In this document: positions 35,217 to 43,813 of the stretch, in pieces
Numbering within the stretch: the first letter of the stretch is position 1
Layout of the letters: each line of letters begins with the position of its first letter
Virus record (IMG/VR): IMGVR_UViG_3300023257_000008
Location: 62,001 to 126,000 of that record
Reading direction: 5' to 3' (one strand)
Length of the DNA: 64,000 bases
From: a virus
The notes under the pieces: generated by a model
Databases searched by the model: none
What the model was told of the DNA's origin: nothing
Seen by the model: only the letters and a program-made list of their open reading frames with translations
Program-made: the position numbers and the translations under genes

Positions 35217-35408
35217 ATGACTGTAATGACCAAGAAGCTCGTGCGTGTGAACCCTAACCTCTGGGAGGTGCGTATCGTATCCACCAAGCCCTACCACACC
35301 GAAACCATCTCCAACGGTGTCCTGTTCAGCACGGACGACATAACCAACGACAGGGATCTCGTCATCGCCGTCCTGGGTGCCCCGATCAGCAACCCGATGA
35401 CCCCATGA
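35217..35408 (+). CDS. Unknown small protein (63 aa)
   Basis: TAGGAGAG before the ATG. Beta-rich (KLVRVNPNLWEVRIVST). Ends about 50 nt before an IS607 remnant. Confidence 0.5.
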   Translation: MTVMTKKLVRVNPNLWEVRIVSTKPYHTETISNGVLFSTDDITNDRDLVIAVLGAPISNPMTP

Positions 35409-35457
35409 TCAGGTGGCTCAAAGCCAGCGAGATTATTTTTCAGAGGACACCGCAAGG

Positions 35458-35624
35458 GTACTTGACAGCACCCGATTTACTTACTAAAGTCTAACTATTC
35501 CTGCTTGAAACAGGAAGCTGTTACGGTAGGAAGGCTCATGCTGATTGGGTAGGAAGCTCTGGTGTGCTCAGACGTTCTGGGGACGAACACATTAAAGCTA
35601 ACGATCATCCGAGAGGCGTAAAAC
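35458..35624 (+). mobile_element. IS607-family deletion remnant A
   Basis: Begins GGGTACTTGACAG, as does copy B near 59158, and similar to GGGGTATTTGAACAG at the full element's left end. It shares TTACTTACTAAAGTCTAA and CTGCTTGAAACAGGAAGCTG with copy B, then follows the tnpB 3' coding region (GATTGGGTAGGAAG, TGCTCAGACGTTCTGG). The right end is missing; homology stops at GTAAAACG, where ClpP-like coding begins on the other strand. Confidence 0.75.
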
Positions 35625-35912
35625 GTGAGCGTGAACGGGGTACCCTAGTTGCCTGATGTAGTGGTAGGCCGACAACCCCGCCAGCAAGCCACCTCCGTAG
35701 GAGTCGAGATAGAGGTGGACGGGGGGAGGGTCCACCTCGGGGTAGGCGCTGAACGTTGTGCGAAGGGACTGTGCCGCCTCCTCAACCTGGCGACACAGGT
35801 CAGCAACTGACTCGTGGCTCACGTCCTTGAAGAAGTAGACCCTGTTCCCCGCTGGGGGAGTACTTAGGCCACCCATCGGCATAAGTTTCCTGTTTGCCCT
35901 CTCCCGAGCCAC
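35598..35912 (-). pseudogene. ClpP-like protease fragment cut by IS607 remnant
   Basis: VYFFKDVSHESVADL, then VHLYLDSYGGGLLAGLSAYHYI matches the N-terminal half of ClpP-family proteases, with the S-GG oxyanion strand written here as DSYGGG. The catalytic Ser, His and Asp parts that should follow are absent: homology ends at the remnant boundary near 35625 and the frame stops at 35598. The start is unclear (GTG at 35912 or ATG at 35882). Confidence 0.6.
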
Positions 35913-35942
35913 CCATCTGCAACCGTCGCATCACATCACTCA

Positions 35943-36395
35943 TCACCGTGATCCCCCCATTCCCAGGTCTGTCGTTTTAAAGAATGCGACCGCCTCTCCC
36001 AGATCTACGCAGATCAAGTCGGCCAGCTTGAACATCAACTCAGGCTCTACATGCTCGGGCACGAGGACGGCAGTCGGCTTCCCCTGCCCGCAGAACCACC
36101 CTGCCTCCCAACTGGCGGACCGCCCAGCAGGGAGCACAAACAAGCAGACATCGCAGTCCTTCATGGCGGCGAAGTCGCACCGGAAGCCCTGCTCCGCTAT
36201 CGGGTGGGCCAGTGCCCCAACGTAAGTTGCCGGATCCCATTCCTGCCAGTCTGGATCGATCTCCGACCAGTGGAACCCCTCATCCCCAGGGGCTGGATGT
36301 CGGAAGTCGTAGACGTCGAAACCTTCCGCCCTGAGTTGCCGCACGACTTCTTGTTGGTACTTGTTTCGCCAGGAACTCGCTACATAGACCCTCAT
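35943..36395 (-). CDS. Nucleoside 2-deoxyribosyltransferase-like protein
   Basis: 150 aa. MRVYVASSWRNKYQQEVV at the start, DFAAMKDCDVCLFVLPAG and SASWEAGWFCGQGKP match the small nucleotide-processing Rossmann family that includes 2-deoxyribosyltransferases (catalytic Glu in the WEAG segment). GGAGGGGACAGG before the ATG. Predicted to cleave or exchange N-glycosidic bonds in nucleosides or nucleotides. Confidence 0.7.
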   Translation of the reverse strand: MRVYVASSWRNKYQQEVVRQLRAEGFDVYDFRHPAPGDEGFHWSEIDPDWQEWDPATYVGALAHPIAEQGFRCDFAAMKDCDVCLFVLPAGRSASWEAGWFCGQGKPTAVLVPEHVEPELMFKLADLICVDLGEAVAFFKTTDLGMGGSR

Positions 36396-36476
36396 CCTGT
36401 CCCCTCCCCGGCTGTACACGATGACCTCCGCCATCGTGTACAGCCGGTCCATCTCAGTTCTCTGGGTCAGCGCTGT

Positions 36477-36743
36477 TCACCAGAGGTCATTGGTCACGTC
36501 GAATTTTCTGACTGGGAACGACCAACCAGAAGGAGACTCGTTCCAGCCCACGGCGATGCCGTTGACGAGGACGCACCAGGACGACACGTACTTGTGGCGG
36601 CCCGGCCATTTGGTTTGGCTGATGACTTTGGCATCTCGCCAGTTGTCCCATAAGACAGGCTCGTCACTGTATTTGAAAGCCAGGGAGTCGTCGTATTGTC
36701 CCAGTATGAGTTCAGGGAAGAAGTCGCTTAGTAGGTCAGTCAT
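36477..36743 (-). CDS. Unknown protein (88 aa)
   Basis: Start overlaps the upstream stop (ATGA). Trp-rich, acidic. No family recognised. Confidence 0.5.
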   Translation of the reverse strand: MTDLLSDFFPELILGQYDDSLAFKYSDEPVLWDNWRDAKVISQTKWPGRHKYVSSWCVLVNGIAVGWNESPSGWSFPVRKFDVTNDLW

Positions 36744-37063
36744 TTCCGTGCCTCGACATCGGTGTCGGTAAGTTGCTGGAGAGTCGCTATAAAGGCGTCG
36801 GCAGCGGCCAACGCCGACTTCCGTTCTTGAGTAGTCAGACCGCCCTTGGTGCCGTTACCGCTTGCACGAAAAAGATCTGTCTGTTCCTTCGGCATCGGCG
36901 GCGTTTCGAACTTCGCTGCTGCTTGCCCAGCCAGCCTCCAAACTTGTTCTGTTGGCATTGTCCACGAGCCATCGGCATTGAACGTCCCGCAATTGGCGAA
37001 CATAAACCCCATCCAGTCAGCCCAGTTGTTGTGGATTACCTTCGCCACATCATCTCTGTTCAT
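36740..37063 (-). CDS. Unknown helical protein (107 aa)
   Basis: Start at 37063 is favoured by GAGGAG spacing. Reads VAKVIHNNWADWMGF, then RKSALAAADAFIATLQQL. No family recognised. The stretch 37064-37178 upstream shows no ORF. Confidence 0.5.
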   Translation of the reverse strand: MNRDDVAKVIHNNWADWMGFMFANCGTFNADGSWTMPTEQVWRLAGQAAAKFETPPMPKEQTDLFRASGNGTKGGLTTQERKSALAAADAFIATLQQLTDTDVEARK

Positions 37064-37178
37064 CCTCATTCTCCTCGTTCCTTATCGTCGGACAGCGCCC
37101 CCGATGTGCGCTACGAATCCGCCGGTCTGCCGCATTGTCAGTGATAAGAATGCTCCTGGAACAGTTCAAACGAGGCTT

Positions 37179-37361
37179 TCACTGACCTTCCGGCCAGGTG
37201 AAAGCCTCAGCCTTGTCCCGGAGTACGAGCATTGCATCCTTGAACCGGATCCGAAAACCCTCCCACCCGCTAAGGCGCAAAGGTCTTGCAGGAACCCATT
37301 TGCCGTTGATCTCAGCCTGGACTTTATTCCAGCTCTGTAAGCTCTTCAATGACCACGCCAT
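37179..37361 (-). CDS. Unknown small protein (60 aa)
   Basis: TAGGAGGAGATC before the ATG, nine nt after the stop of the upstream gene. Basic, with four Trp. Function unknown. Confidence 0.5.
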   Translation of the reverse strand: MAWSLKSLQSWNKVQAEINGKWVPARPLRLSGWEGFRIRFKDAMLVLRDKAEAFTWPEGQ

Positions 37362-37370
37362 GATCTCCTC

Positions 37371-37829
37371 CTACTCGCCACACAAAGGATAGGGGAAGCA
37401 TCCTGATAGGGCACAGCCCATCGACGGGGGCCGTACCTTTGGAAACAGTCCCGTCATCAATTCAGCGAAACTGTTCGGTTCGATCTCAGGGATTTCCAGC
37501 GTCTCCACACCCTTGGGTTCCGACGTCAGGTACGAGAGCACCGCCACCGTGATCGGGGTTGTATCCCAGATGCAGAAGACCGTCTGGTTGACATCCACGT
37601 CCTCGGCCCGAGAAGCAGCGTCAAGGGCCACGACAGCCCGTTCCAACTCCTGCTTGACCCGGTACGCCTTCTCAGGCCAAGAGTCCCACTCGGTGCCGAC
37701 AGGGACACGAGGAGCAGTGATCCGCTTCCGGGTTATCGTCTCCACCCTCACACCATCCCACAACAGGCTGGGAGTCCCCTGATCCACGTTTACGATGGGA
37801 GCCCCCAAAAAAGACACGTCAAAATGCAT
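37371..37829 (-). CDS. Unknown protein, possible paralogue of 37870-38334
   Basis: 152 aa; start at 37829 after GGAGGGGG. A GAGTAG site at 37854-37859 lies 24 nt upstream. FLGAPIVNVDQGTPSLLWDG parallels the neighbour's GTPFCAVPKGTTVFLWDWG, suggesting an old tandem duplication. C-terminus has two Cys in SMGCALSGCFPYP. Confidence 0.55.
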   Translation of the reverse strand: MHFDVSFLGAPIVNVDQGTPSLLWDGVRVETITRKRITAPRVPVGTEWDSWPEKAYRVKQELERAVVALDAASRAEDVDVNQTVFCIWDTTPITVAVLSYLTSEPKGVETLEIPEIEPNSFAELMTGLFPKVRPPSMGCALSGCFPYPLCGE

Positions 37830-37853
37830 CACAATCCCCCTCCACACGGAGGT

Positions 37854-37859
37854 CTACTC
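37854..37859 (-). promoter_or_regulatory. GAGTAG-only promoter-like site
   Basis: GTTGGAGTAGAC on the minus strand, 24 nt before the ATG at 37829; upstream half not conserved. Confidence 0.4.
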
Positions 37860-37869
37860 CAACGAGGAC

Positions 37870-38334
37870 TCAACGGCTCCGATTAAACAATGCCCTAGAC
37901 ATCCGCTTCCCCACAGCACCTTTCCATTCCGTGGGGATCCGTTCTATCGAACCCAGCTTGAACTCGGTCTCCCCAATAGGCTCCTTGACCGAACGAGCAA
38001 AGGCCCCGACGTCAAGACCCCAGACATTCGGCTTCACAAGCTGAGGGAGCGTCATGACGACCACAATGATCTGATTGATCTTGGGTTTCGTCCCGTTGTG
38101 AGTCGAAACGTATGTTACATTTTCCACACCACGCTGGATCTGTCCCTTGAAATACCTAGCAGCTTGCCGGGGATTTGTTGTTCGGACCTCCAGCATTCGT
38201 CTTGGGAGACGGATCCCCCTCCTATCATACGGGTGTGGACTGACGGAACCCCAGTCCCAAAGGAAAACAGTCGTTCCTTTCGGAACAGCACAAAAGGGCG
38301 TTCCGTTAAGCTGGAAGTCGATCAGATAACGCAT
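37870..38334 (-). CDS. Unknown protein (154 aa)
   Basis: GGAGGCTC precedes the ATG. N-terminus similar to 37371-37829; then RRMLEVRTTNPRQAARYFKG and a basic C-terminus. No family recognised. Confidence 0.55.
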   Translation of the reverse strand: MRYLIDFQLNGTPFCAVPKGTTVFLWDWGSVSPHPYDRRGIRLPRRMLEVRTTNPRQAARYFKGQIQRGVENVTYVSTHNGTKPKINQIIVVVMTLPQLVKPNVWGLDVGAFARSVKEPIGETEFKLGSIERIPTEWKGAVGKRMSRALFNRSR

Positions 38335-38396
38335 CCCCTAGAGCCTCCACACAGTTGTCTACCTGGTTGAAAGTTTATCTGGTCGTAGAAATAAAG

Positions 38397-38693
38397 CTAG
38401 GGCAAAATGACTGTCTCACCAGAACCCATCGGTTGGGTGACTTCAACAGAGAGTTGCCGCCGTTCTTCCTTCAAGGCATCGGCCAGTTCCGGGAACAGCC
38501 GAAGCATGATGGTCGCAGCGACGACGTTGCAGTCCACCATCTCCACCTTCTTGACCCCGAAGACTTCGGTGCTGTCATAGATGGCACATGCGATGTTGGC
38601 TATGTATCCGTGGAAGAAACCCCCCGGCTGAAAACCGTCCTTCCTGAAAGCCCCTATGAGGATACGTCGTGCGAAAGGAACTAAATTAAACAT
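38397..38693 (-). CDS. Unknown protein (98 aa)
   Basis: GGAGGTGTCC before the ATG. Hydrophobic middle GYIANIACAIYDSTEVFG; no certain membrane span. GGGTAGAGT upstream resembles a degenerate GAGTAG box. Confidence 0.5.
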   Translation of the reverse strand: MFNLVPFARRILIGAFRKDGFQPGGFFHGYIANIACAIYDSTEVFGVKKVEMVDCNVVAATIMLRLFPELADALKEERRQLSVEVTQPMGSGETVILP

Positions 38694-38857
38694 CGGACAC
38701 CTCCGTTTTGATATACTCTACCCGTCAGGCGGGCGGTAATCTCTCTATCAGAAACATCCCCTGAGACTCAAGGGGGATCAGCATGAGCAACCGAAAAAGA
38801 CTCACACACCAGGGATCTAGCCTGGCAGAACAGTATCCTCAAAGTAGAGGTAGTACG

Positions 38858-39252
38858 ATGAAGCTATTGTCAGCAGCCGAGTGCGGAAGGACCAGGCATC
38901 AGGCAATGTTCAGTGCCAATGGGAGTACAAACGAGGGGTCATCCATTTCCAAAGTCTGCTCCCCTCTTACTCGAACACTACCGCTCTGGTCGGCAAACTG
39001 GGTGATGAACTCAACCACTTGATGGAACAGTTCGCTAGAAGGCTGGGTTCCAGTGTTGACCCTGTTACAAGGGGCACCATCAAGACAGAGGGGAGCGCCG
39101 AGATTAAGCCAAATGGAAAGAGTCTCATCATCTATGGCATAGTCAGTTACAGGGGTGCCCCTGATGTGAACTCTGAAGCCGTTAACGACGCAGTGAAGGA
39201 AACAGCCAAGCACCTTAGGTTACGTATCAAGCCCGTGGTCTGGTCGGTTTAG
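38858..39252 (+). CDS. Tagged small protein with apparent frameshift
   Basis: ATG at 38858 reads MKLLSAAE, the tag seen on other small genes, and then loses frame; the frame starting at 38881 (GTG) continues as 123 plausible residues (KRGVIHFQSLLPSYSNTT, LIIYGIVSYRGAPDV). Either a frameshift lies near 38880, or the gene uses the GTG and the tag frame is short. An ATG at 38783, in the tag frame, also has a good ribosome site. Confidence 0.45.
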
Positions 39253-39285
39253 TGGGGTACCCTCACTTCTAAACTCACCCCGTTG

Positions 39286-39291
39286 GAGTAG
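39286..39291 (+). promoter_or_regulatory. GAGTAG-only promoter-like site
   Basis: GTTGGAGTAGAC, 25 nt before the ATG at 39317; upstream half not conserved. Confidence 0.4.
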
Positions 39292-39316
39292 ACACATCCA
39301 ACGGAGGACCCAAACC

Positions 39317-39535
39317 ATGACACAGAACTGCGCCAAAAAGATCCAACACTGGAAACCCTTCTGTTATCCCTGCCACACCTGTGGAGCCAAAGCCGTGACT
39401 GTCCTGACCGACATGCCTGAAGGAATGTTTGGAGATCAGGATCTCGCCAAGTGTTCCGCCTGCGGCAAGCAAGGGACTGTTCAGGTGGCCGACCCCGAGT
39501 CGGTCTACATCACCTGGGACGGCGAAGAGGAATAG
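39317..39535 (+). CDS. Small zinc-ribbon protein (72 aa)
   Basis: GGAGGACCC before the ATG. CYPCHTCGAKA and CSACGKQG form a zinc ribbon; acidic C-terminus. Confidence 0.6.
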   Translation: MTQNCAKKIQHWKPFCYPCHTCGAKAVTVLTDMPEGMFGDQDLAKCSACGKQGTVQVADPESVYITWDGEEE

Positions 39536-39555
39536 ACCCACAAGGAAGGTCCGTC

Positions 39556-39807
39556 ATGCCCGAACCGATGCCGTTTAAAACTGCCCAGGATGCTTTCAGC
39601 TTCATGAAGGTCCTCCACAGGTGCGCTCAAGACCGGGGACTGCTGACAGAGTACGACCGGCTCCACGGGACAAACCTCCTGCTCCAAGGAGCACCCCTCG
39701 ATCTCATGGTAGACAAAGCCACCGGACGCCCCACAGGGGAATTCCGACATTTTGCGGACTTCGTCCGTGAAACCTTCTGGAGACCCCTCGAAGATCATCA
39801 CCTCTAG
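39556..39807 (+). CDS. Unknown protein (83 aa)
   Basis: AAGGAAGG before the ATG, 20 nt after the zinc-ribbon gene. Helical, acidic, no family recognised. Confidence 0.5.
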   Translation: MPEPMPFKTAQDAFSFMKVLHRCAQDRGLLTEYDRLHGTNLLLQGAPLDLMVDKATGRPTGEFRHFADFVRETFWRPLEDHHL

Positions 39808-39874
39808 ATTCGGAGTAGCGTTTGTGCAACAAGGGCACCAACGAAAGTGGTTGCCCAAAAGGTAGGTTCGCCAA

Positions 39875-40255
39875 ATGCAACGTTTCCTGACCCAAGTCCT
39901 TCTCGTCACGCTCATCATGGGCTGGTTCTTCCATGTGAACCGCCCGGCACAGAGAGCGTACATGCCACTCTCGTCACCCTACTACATGGGCTTCGCTTTC
40001 GGTTACGCTGACAACTGGCACGACGGCTGGAGCGTCAAGTACGAACTGGTGGCCAGCCGAAAGGAGGTTTCAGCCTGGGTCGACCTCCGCATCCGCAAAA
40101 CCTACACAATGGTCGGCTGGAATACCACAGCCGCAGTCTTCCATTGGCACGTCCTGAACGACTCCGGTGTGATCGACTACTGGTTTGATGAGGACGGAGT
40201 AGAGCACTGGAGACAAGGCGGCTTCACCCTGTGGTCAACAGCCCCCACCAACTAA
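39875..40255 (+). CDS. Membrane-anchored or secreted protein (126 aa)
   Basis: N-terminal signal anchor (FLTQVLLVTLIMGWFFHV) followed by an aromatic-rich beta domain with seven Trp. Weak ribosome site. Function unknown. Confidence 0.5.
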   Translation: MQRFLTQVLLVTLIMGWFFHVNRPAQRAYMPLSSPYYMGFAFGYADNWHDGWSVKYELVASRKEVSAWVDLRIRKTYTMVGWNTTAAVFHWHVLNDSGVIDYWFDEDGVEHWRQGGFTLWSTAPTN

Positions 40256-40366
40256 GACGGGATCGAACACAGATAAAGGGGTATTTGAACAGCAGCCAAA
40301 AACCCACCTGAACCTCAGTTTTTCTCGGTGATTCCTTTATAGCTTCCACATTGGTATAGTGGGGGC

Positions 40367-40567
40367 ATGAAACGAACCATTATCATCCGAGTGACCGCAA
40401 CCGAGTTTAAAACGTCTGATGGACGGGTGATCCCACATTTCATTCCGTTCGATCCCGATGAGGTGCCTACCGTCGAAGAGTTCCAACGGCAGTACAATAG
40501 GTGGCACAAGATCTTTGAAGATCAAGGTTTGATGCTTCCTGCTTCTGGAGACGAAAATGCCGACTAA
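40367..40567 (+). CDS. Small ORF within IS607 element, upstream of tnpA
   Basis: 66 aa; overlaps the tnpA start by 11 nt and lies inside the inferred left end, so it belongs to the element. TGGTATAGT just upstream looks like an extended -10 box of a house-keeping promoter. Reads MKRTIIIRVTATEFKTSDG; function unknown, possibly a leader or accessory peptide. Confidence 0.5.
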   Translation: MKRTIIIRVTATEFKTSDGRVIPHFIPFDPDEVPTVEEFQRQYNRWHKIFEDQGLMLPASGDENAD

Positions 40568-41186
40568 CTGTCTCCTAGCCCTTACTAAGGCAGCAGAAGC
40601 CCTTGGTGTTCATAGGAACACGCTTCGGGATTGGGCAGATGAAGGCAAGTTCCCCCACGTTCGCACCGTGGGTGGGCACCGCCGATTCAAGCAATCAGAT
40701 ATTGACACCTTGCGAGGGGATCTTCCTGTCGACTCCAGTACGGAACGAGTTGCCATCTACTGCCGAGTCAGCAGTCACGACCAGAAGAAGTCGGGCGATC
40801 TTGAGCGTCAAGTCGGGCGAGTTACGACACACAGCGTCACGAAACAGTACAAGCTAGTTGAGGTGCTTCAAGACGTGGGTTCAGGTATGTCCGACACCCG
40901 ACCCAAACTCCAAAAGTTGTTCAAACTGGTCAACACCCATGAGATCGATCGGGTGGTTGTCGAACACAAAGACCGTCTGAGTCGTTTCGGGTTCAACCTG
41001 ATCGAAGCTTACTTCAGCAGCCATGATGTTACCATCGAGTGGGTACAAGAAATGTTGGGCAAGTCCTACGAGGAGGAGTTGGTCGAGGACATTTTGACGC
41101 TCATGTCATCATTTTCAGCAAAAATTTACGGGAAGCGTTCGGCTGACCGACGTAGAGCGAAAAAAGAAGCGGAGGTGGTAGGATGA
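40557..41186 (+). CDS. tnpA: IS607 TnpA serine recombinase
   Basis: 209 aa. N-terminal MerR-like helix-turn-helix (TKAAEALGVHRNTLRDWADE, KFPHVRTVGGHRRF), then the resolvase domain: VAIYCRVSSHDQKK with the catalytic Ser, DVGSGMSDTRPKLQKL and VVEHKDRLSRFGF. This DNA-binding-first layout is specific to IS607. Its stop overlaps the tnpB start. Confidence 0.9.
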   Translation: MPTNCLLALTKAAEALGVHRNTLRDWADEGKFPHVRTVGGHRRFKQSDIDTLRGDLPVDSSTERVAIYCRVSSHDQKKSGDLERQVGRVTTHSVTKQYKLVEVLQDVGSGMSDTRPKLQKLFKLVNTHEIDRVVVEHKDRLSRFGFNLIEAYFSSHDVTIEWVQEMLGKSYEEELVEDILTLMSSFSAKIYGKRSADRRRAKKEAEVVG

Positions 41187-42598
41187 AGTGTCGTATCTTT
41201 CGACTTCATAAGGATACCAACCGTTCCAAGGTTGAAAAACTGGAGGCACTCCATCAGGAATACGTCAGCTACGTCCGCATTTGCGTGCAGACGATGCTCG
41301 ACAACCGGATCTACAACCTTCCGAAATCAGCAAAGCAAACGTTCTTCTCACGGGCTGCGAACCTTACCAGCCAAATTGAAAAGAACGCTAGAGACCATGC
41401 CGTTCAAATTGTAGATACCTGGGCAAAGGGTGTCTATGCCCGTAAGCTGAAGCCCACCATTACCAATTTCAGACACGACGGTACGATCACAAACGAGGAT
41501 GTCAAAGCTCTCTGTACCATCGGGTTGAAGCAGATCAGCAAACCTTGGAAGTTCATCACCCAAGACCACTTGGATGCCTATCACACTCTGTTGGATACTT
41601 ACGGAGGTAACCCACCAGTCGTAAGAGATAAAATTCCGATAAGACTGTCCGAAATGACAGCCCGGCTTGAAAACCCAAGCAAGGCAGTCACAGCAGACTT
41701 TTGGTTGCGGGTTTCTTCGTTAGAAGCTCGCAAATCAGTTTGGTTACCTCTCGTTGGAAATCCTTACGTCCAACAAGCTGACCAAGTCAACAAGGGGCTA
41801 TCAGCCCGTAAAACCAGGAGGGGTTTCTGGAGATTTGAAGCCGTCAGTAAAGATGAATGGGTTGTTCCTGAGGCACAAGAAGGTTGGTCGAAGTTGGGTG
41901 TTGACGTGGGTTTGAACGTTCTAGCAGCTACTTCCGATGGGGTTCTTTACGGTGGATTTGTCAAACCTAAGTTCGACAAATTGTACGCTCGGATCAAGAC
42001 ATTACGGGCGAATCGACAACGACAAGGTCTTAAGGAAAACAGTCCTCGGCTTGATCGATTAGAGTCCCGTCTAACAGGGCTCGTGAAGACTGAGACTGGT
42101 CGTGTCGTAAACACCTTTGTAAGGAAACATCCTGAAACTATATTCGTAGTAGAGGATCTCGATCTGTCTGGTTGTAGGGGTCAGAAGCGTTTTGCTTATC
42201 GTGCGTTACAGACCAATCTGGAGAGGAAAGCTTCTATCGAAAAGGTGAACCCTGCATATACGAGTCAAGAGTGTCCTTCTTGTGATTACGTTCATCGTGG
42301 TAATAGGAGATCAATTAGTTTCCAATGCCGCTGTTGTGGCAGGGAGGCTCACGCTGATTGGGTAGGAAGTTCTGGTGTGCTCAGACGTTCTGGGGACGAA
42401 CACATTAGGACTGGTGATCACCCTCGTAGCGTAAAACGAGTGCTAAGAGAGCGATTCCGTCTTCGACGGACCAGTTCCTTGGGATTCGGGAGGTTAGAGC
42501 AACCTTCGTCCTCGCCCTTACCGTTGGGCAGGAGGCTTACTACCGTTGAATTAGGTTTACCTGACGGCGGCACAGCTTCAAACTTGATGCTCACCTAG
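41183..42598 (+). CDS. tnpB: IS607 TnpB RNA-guided nuclease homologue
   Basis: 471 aa. LGVDVGLNVLAAT gives the first RuvC Asp, IFVVEDLDLSG the Glu, CPSCDYVHRG...CRCCG the zinc ribbon and EAHADWVGSSG the last Asp. The C-terminal tail of about 90 aa is basic and Ser-rich and likely coincides with the omega-RNA-coding region. Guide sequence would start right after position 42623 (AAAGTCATCC...). Confidence 0.9.
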   Translation: MKCRIFRLHKDTNRSKVEKLEALHQEYVSYVRICVQTMLDNRIYNLPKSAKQTFFSRAANLTSQIEKNARDHAVQIVDTWAKGVYARKLKPTITNFRHDGTITNEDVKALCTIGLKQISKPWKFITQDHLDAYHTLLDTYGGNPPVVRDKIPIRLSEMTARLENPSKAVTADFWLRVSSLEARKSVWLPLVGNPYVQQADQVNKGLSARKTRRGFWRFEAVSKDEWVVPEAQEGWSKLGVDVGLNVLAATSDGVLYGGFVKPKFDKLYARIKTLRANRQRQGLKENSPRLDRLESRLTGLVKTETGRVVNTFVRKHPETIFVVEDLDLSGCRGQKRFAYRALQTNLERKASIEKVNPAYTSQECPSCDYVHRGNRRSISFQCRCCGREAHADWVGSSGVLRRSGDEHIRTGDHPRSVKRVLRERFRLRRTSSLGFGRLEQPSSSPLPLGRRLTTVELGLPDGGTASNLMLT

Positions 42599-42655
42599 AT
42601 TTAGGTAGGTTTTAAGGAACGGTAAAGTCATCCCGTTGACGACCCCGGAGAAACC

Positions 42656-42898
42656 ATGACACGACTACTCACGATCATCCTACTCCTATTGGCTGCCCCC
42701 ACAATGGCACAGGAGATTCCAACCACAGCCACCACATCCTGGGGGACACAGGTCGAGTTCCAAACTACCGAGGAAGGAACAAGGGCACGAATCGCACCCA
42801 CCAGCCCCTGGCAACCCTGCTACCTGGTACCAGCGGTCGGAGGTGGACACGTGCTCGCCTGCATCGGAGTAGGTAGCTTCACGGTGGGTGAACAATGA
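42656..42898 (+). CDS. Secreted small protein with signal peptide
   Basis: 80 aa. MTRLLTIILLLLAAPTMAQE is a textbook signal peptide with an AxA-like cleavage site. The mature part has two Cys. Overlaps the next start (ATGA). Opens a four-gene plus-strand set; a spanin or envelope role is possible but not shown. Confidence 0.6.
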   Translation: MTRLLTIILLLLAAPTMAQEIPTTATTSWGTQVEFQTTEEGTRARIAPTSPWQPCYLVPAVGGGHVLACIGVGSFTVGEQ

Positions 42899-43218
42899 TC
42901 GCCACAATCAATGCTCTGGGCTGGCTCCTGGGAACCCTCGTTGGATGGGGTCTTGTCTTTCTCGTTCTGGGGGCCGTTTGGGCAGCCTCCAGGACACAAT
43001 GGAAACGACCAGCCCCCGTAAAAAGATGGGAGGACCAAGTAGACCTGACCCTGAATCAAAGGACATGCTGGAGATGTGGGGCCGAGAGGGTCTCCGTGAA
43101 CAAGGAGGACAATCCTGTCCTCACATACGACTGCGGAACCAAGGTCTACATCGACATGGACATCGAACGGATCGTCAACATACTGGGGAAGGACTGCCAC
43201 CGGAAGGACACACCATGA
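42895..43218 (+). CDS. Membrane protein with Cys motif (107 aa)
   Basis: N-terminal span (LLGTLVGWGLVFLVLGAVWA), then CWRCG and a distant DCG/DC pair. Coupled by ATGA at both ends. Confidence 0.55.
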   Translation: MIATINALGWLLGTLVGWGLVFLVLGAVWAASRTQWKRPAPVKRWEDQVDLTLNQRTCWRCGAERVSVNKEDNPVLTYDCGTKVYIDMDIERIVNILGKDCHRKDTP

Positions 43219-43361
43219 TCGCCACAGCGGTAAATGCGGATCTCATCGTAGAATGGACCTACATAATAAGCGGCGGGCTGGGTGTCTTCGGCCTAGTTGC
43301 CCTCTATCTGGGGCTGAAACAGTGCAAACCTGAAGACAAATCAACACAGGACACACCATGA
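43215..43361 (+). CDS. Small membrane protein (48 aa)
   Basis: ATGA overlap with the gene before and after. One span (IISGGLGVFGLVALYLG). The leader GGACACACCATGATCG is repeated at the next gene. Confidence 0.5.
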   Translation: MIATAVNADLIVEWTYIISGGLGVFGLVALYLGLKQCKPEDKSTQDTP

Positions 43362-43813
43362 TCGACCGCTTCTGGATCCTAATGGACGAATACGGCAACC
43401 CCATCTACACCCACAAAGACCGGAAACGGGTCGAGATCATCGGCAACCTCAAAGCCACAGCCTACGTCCCGGAAGACACCAAGGATAGGACACAGGAAGT
43501 GGTGGATACCCACCACCTTGCACTCTCCATGGCCTGCATCCTACTCCAACGAGCAGTGACAGGGGACGACAAACCCAACCGAGCCGAGGTCGACGCCGCA
43601 AGACGCACGCTGCTCCGTAAAGCAAAGGAACTCTACGACCGGACAAAGACGGACGGTGGACTGGACGACCTCTACATGGCGGACTGGAACGTCGGCGGCT
43701 GGACCCCACCACTACCGAAGAGCCCCTACACGGACGGAGACCCCTACGAGTTCCATGGAGTGGACGACTGGGCCGGATGCCCCAAAGGGCCTTGCAAGGA
43801 CCAACCCGACTGA
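43358..43813 (+). CDS. Unknown protein (151 aa)
   Basis: Same GGACACACCATGATCG leader as the gene before. Reads MACILLQRAVTGDDKPNRAE, helical and acidic; two Cys near the C-terminus. Function unknown. Confidence 0.55.
   Translation: MIDRFWILMDEYGNPIYTHKDRKRVEIIGNLKATAYVPEDTKDRTQEVVDTHHLALSMACILLQRAVTGDDKPNRAEVDAARRTLLRKAKELYDRTKTDGGLDDLYMADWNVGGWTPPLPKSPYTDGDPYEFHGVDDWAGCPKGPCKDQPD

Larger units (their letters stand above)
40278..42623 (+). mobile_element. IS607-family element, apparently complete
   Basis: Carries tnpA and tnpB. The left end is inferred from GGGGTATTTGAACAG, matching the start of remnants A and B. The right end is inferred from GTTTTAAGGAACGGT, matching GTTTTGAGGAACGGT at the end of copy B. 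Lower GC and a host-like TATAGT box at 40354-40359 set it apart from the phage background. Confidence 0.75.

Noticed and set aside
15480-42598. CRISPR array near tnpB genes
   Set aside because: I looked for regularly spaced direct repeats near the TnpB loci and saw none; the TnpB genes are IS-type.
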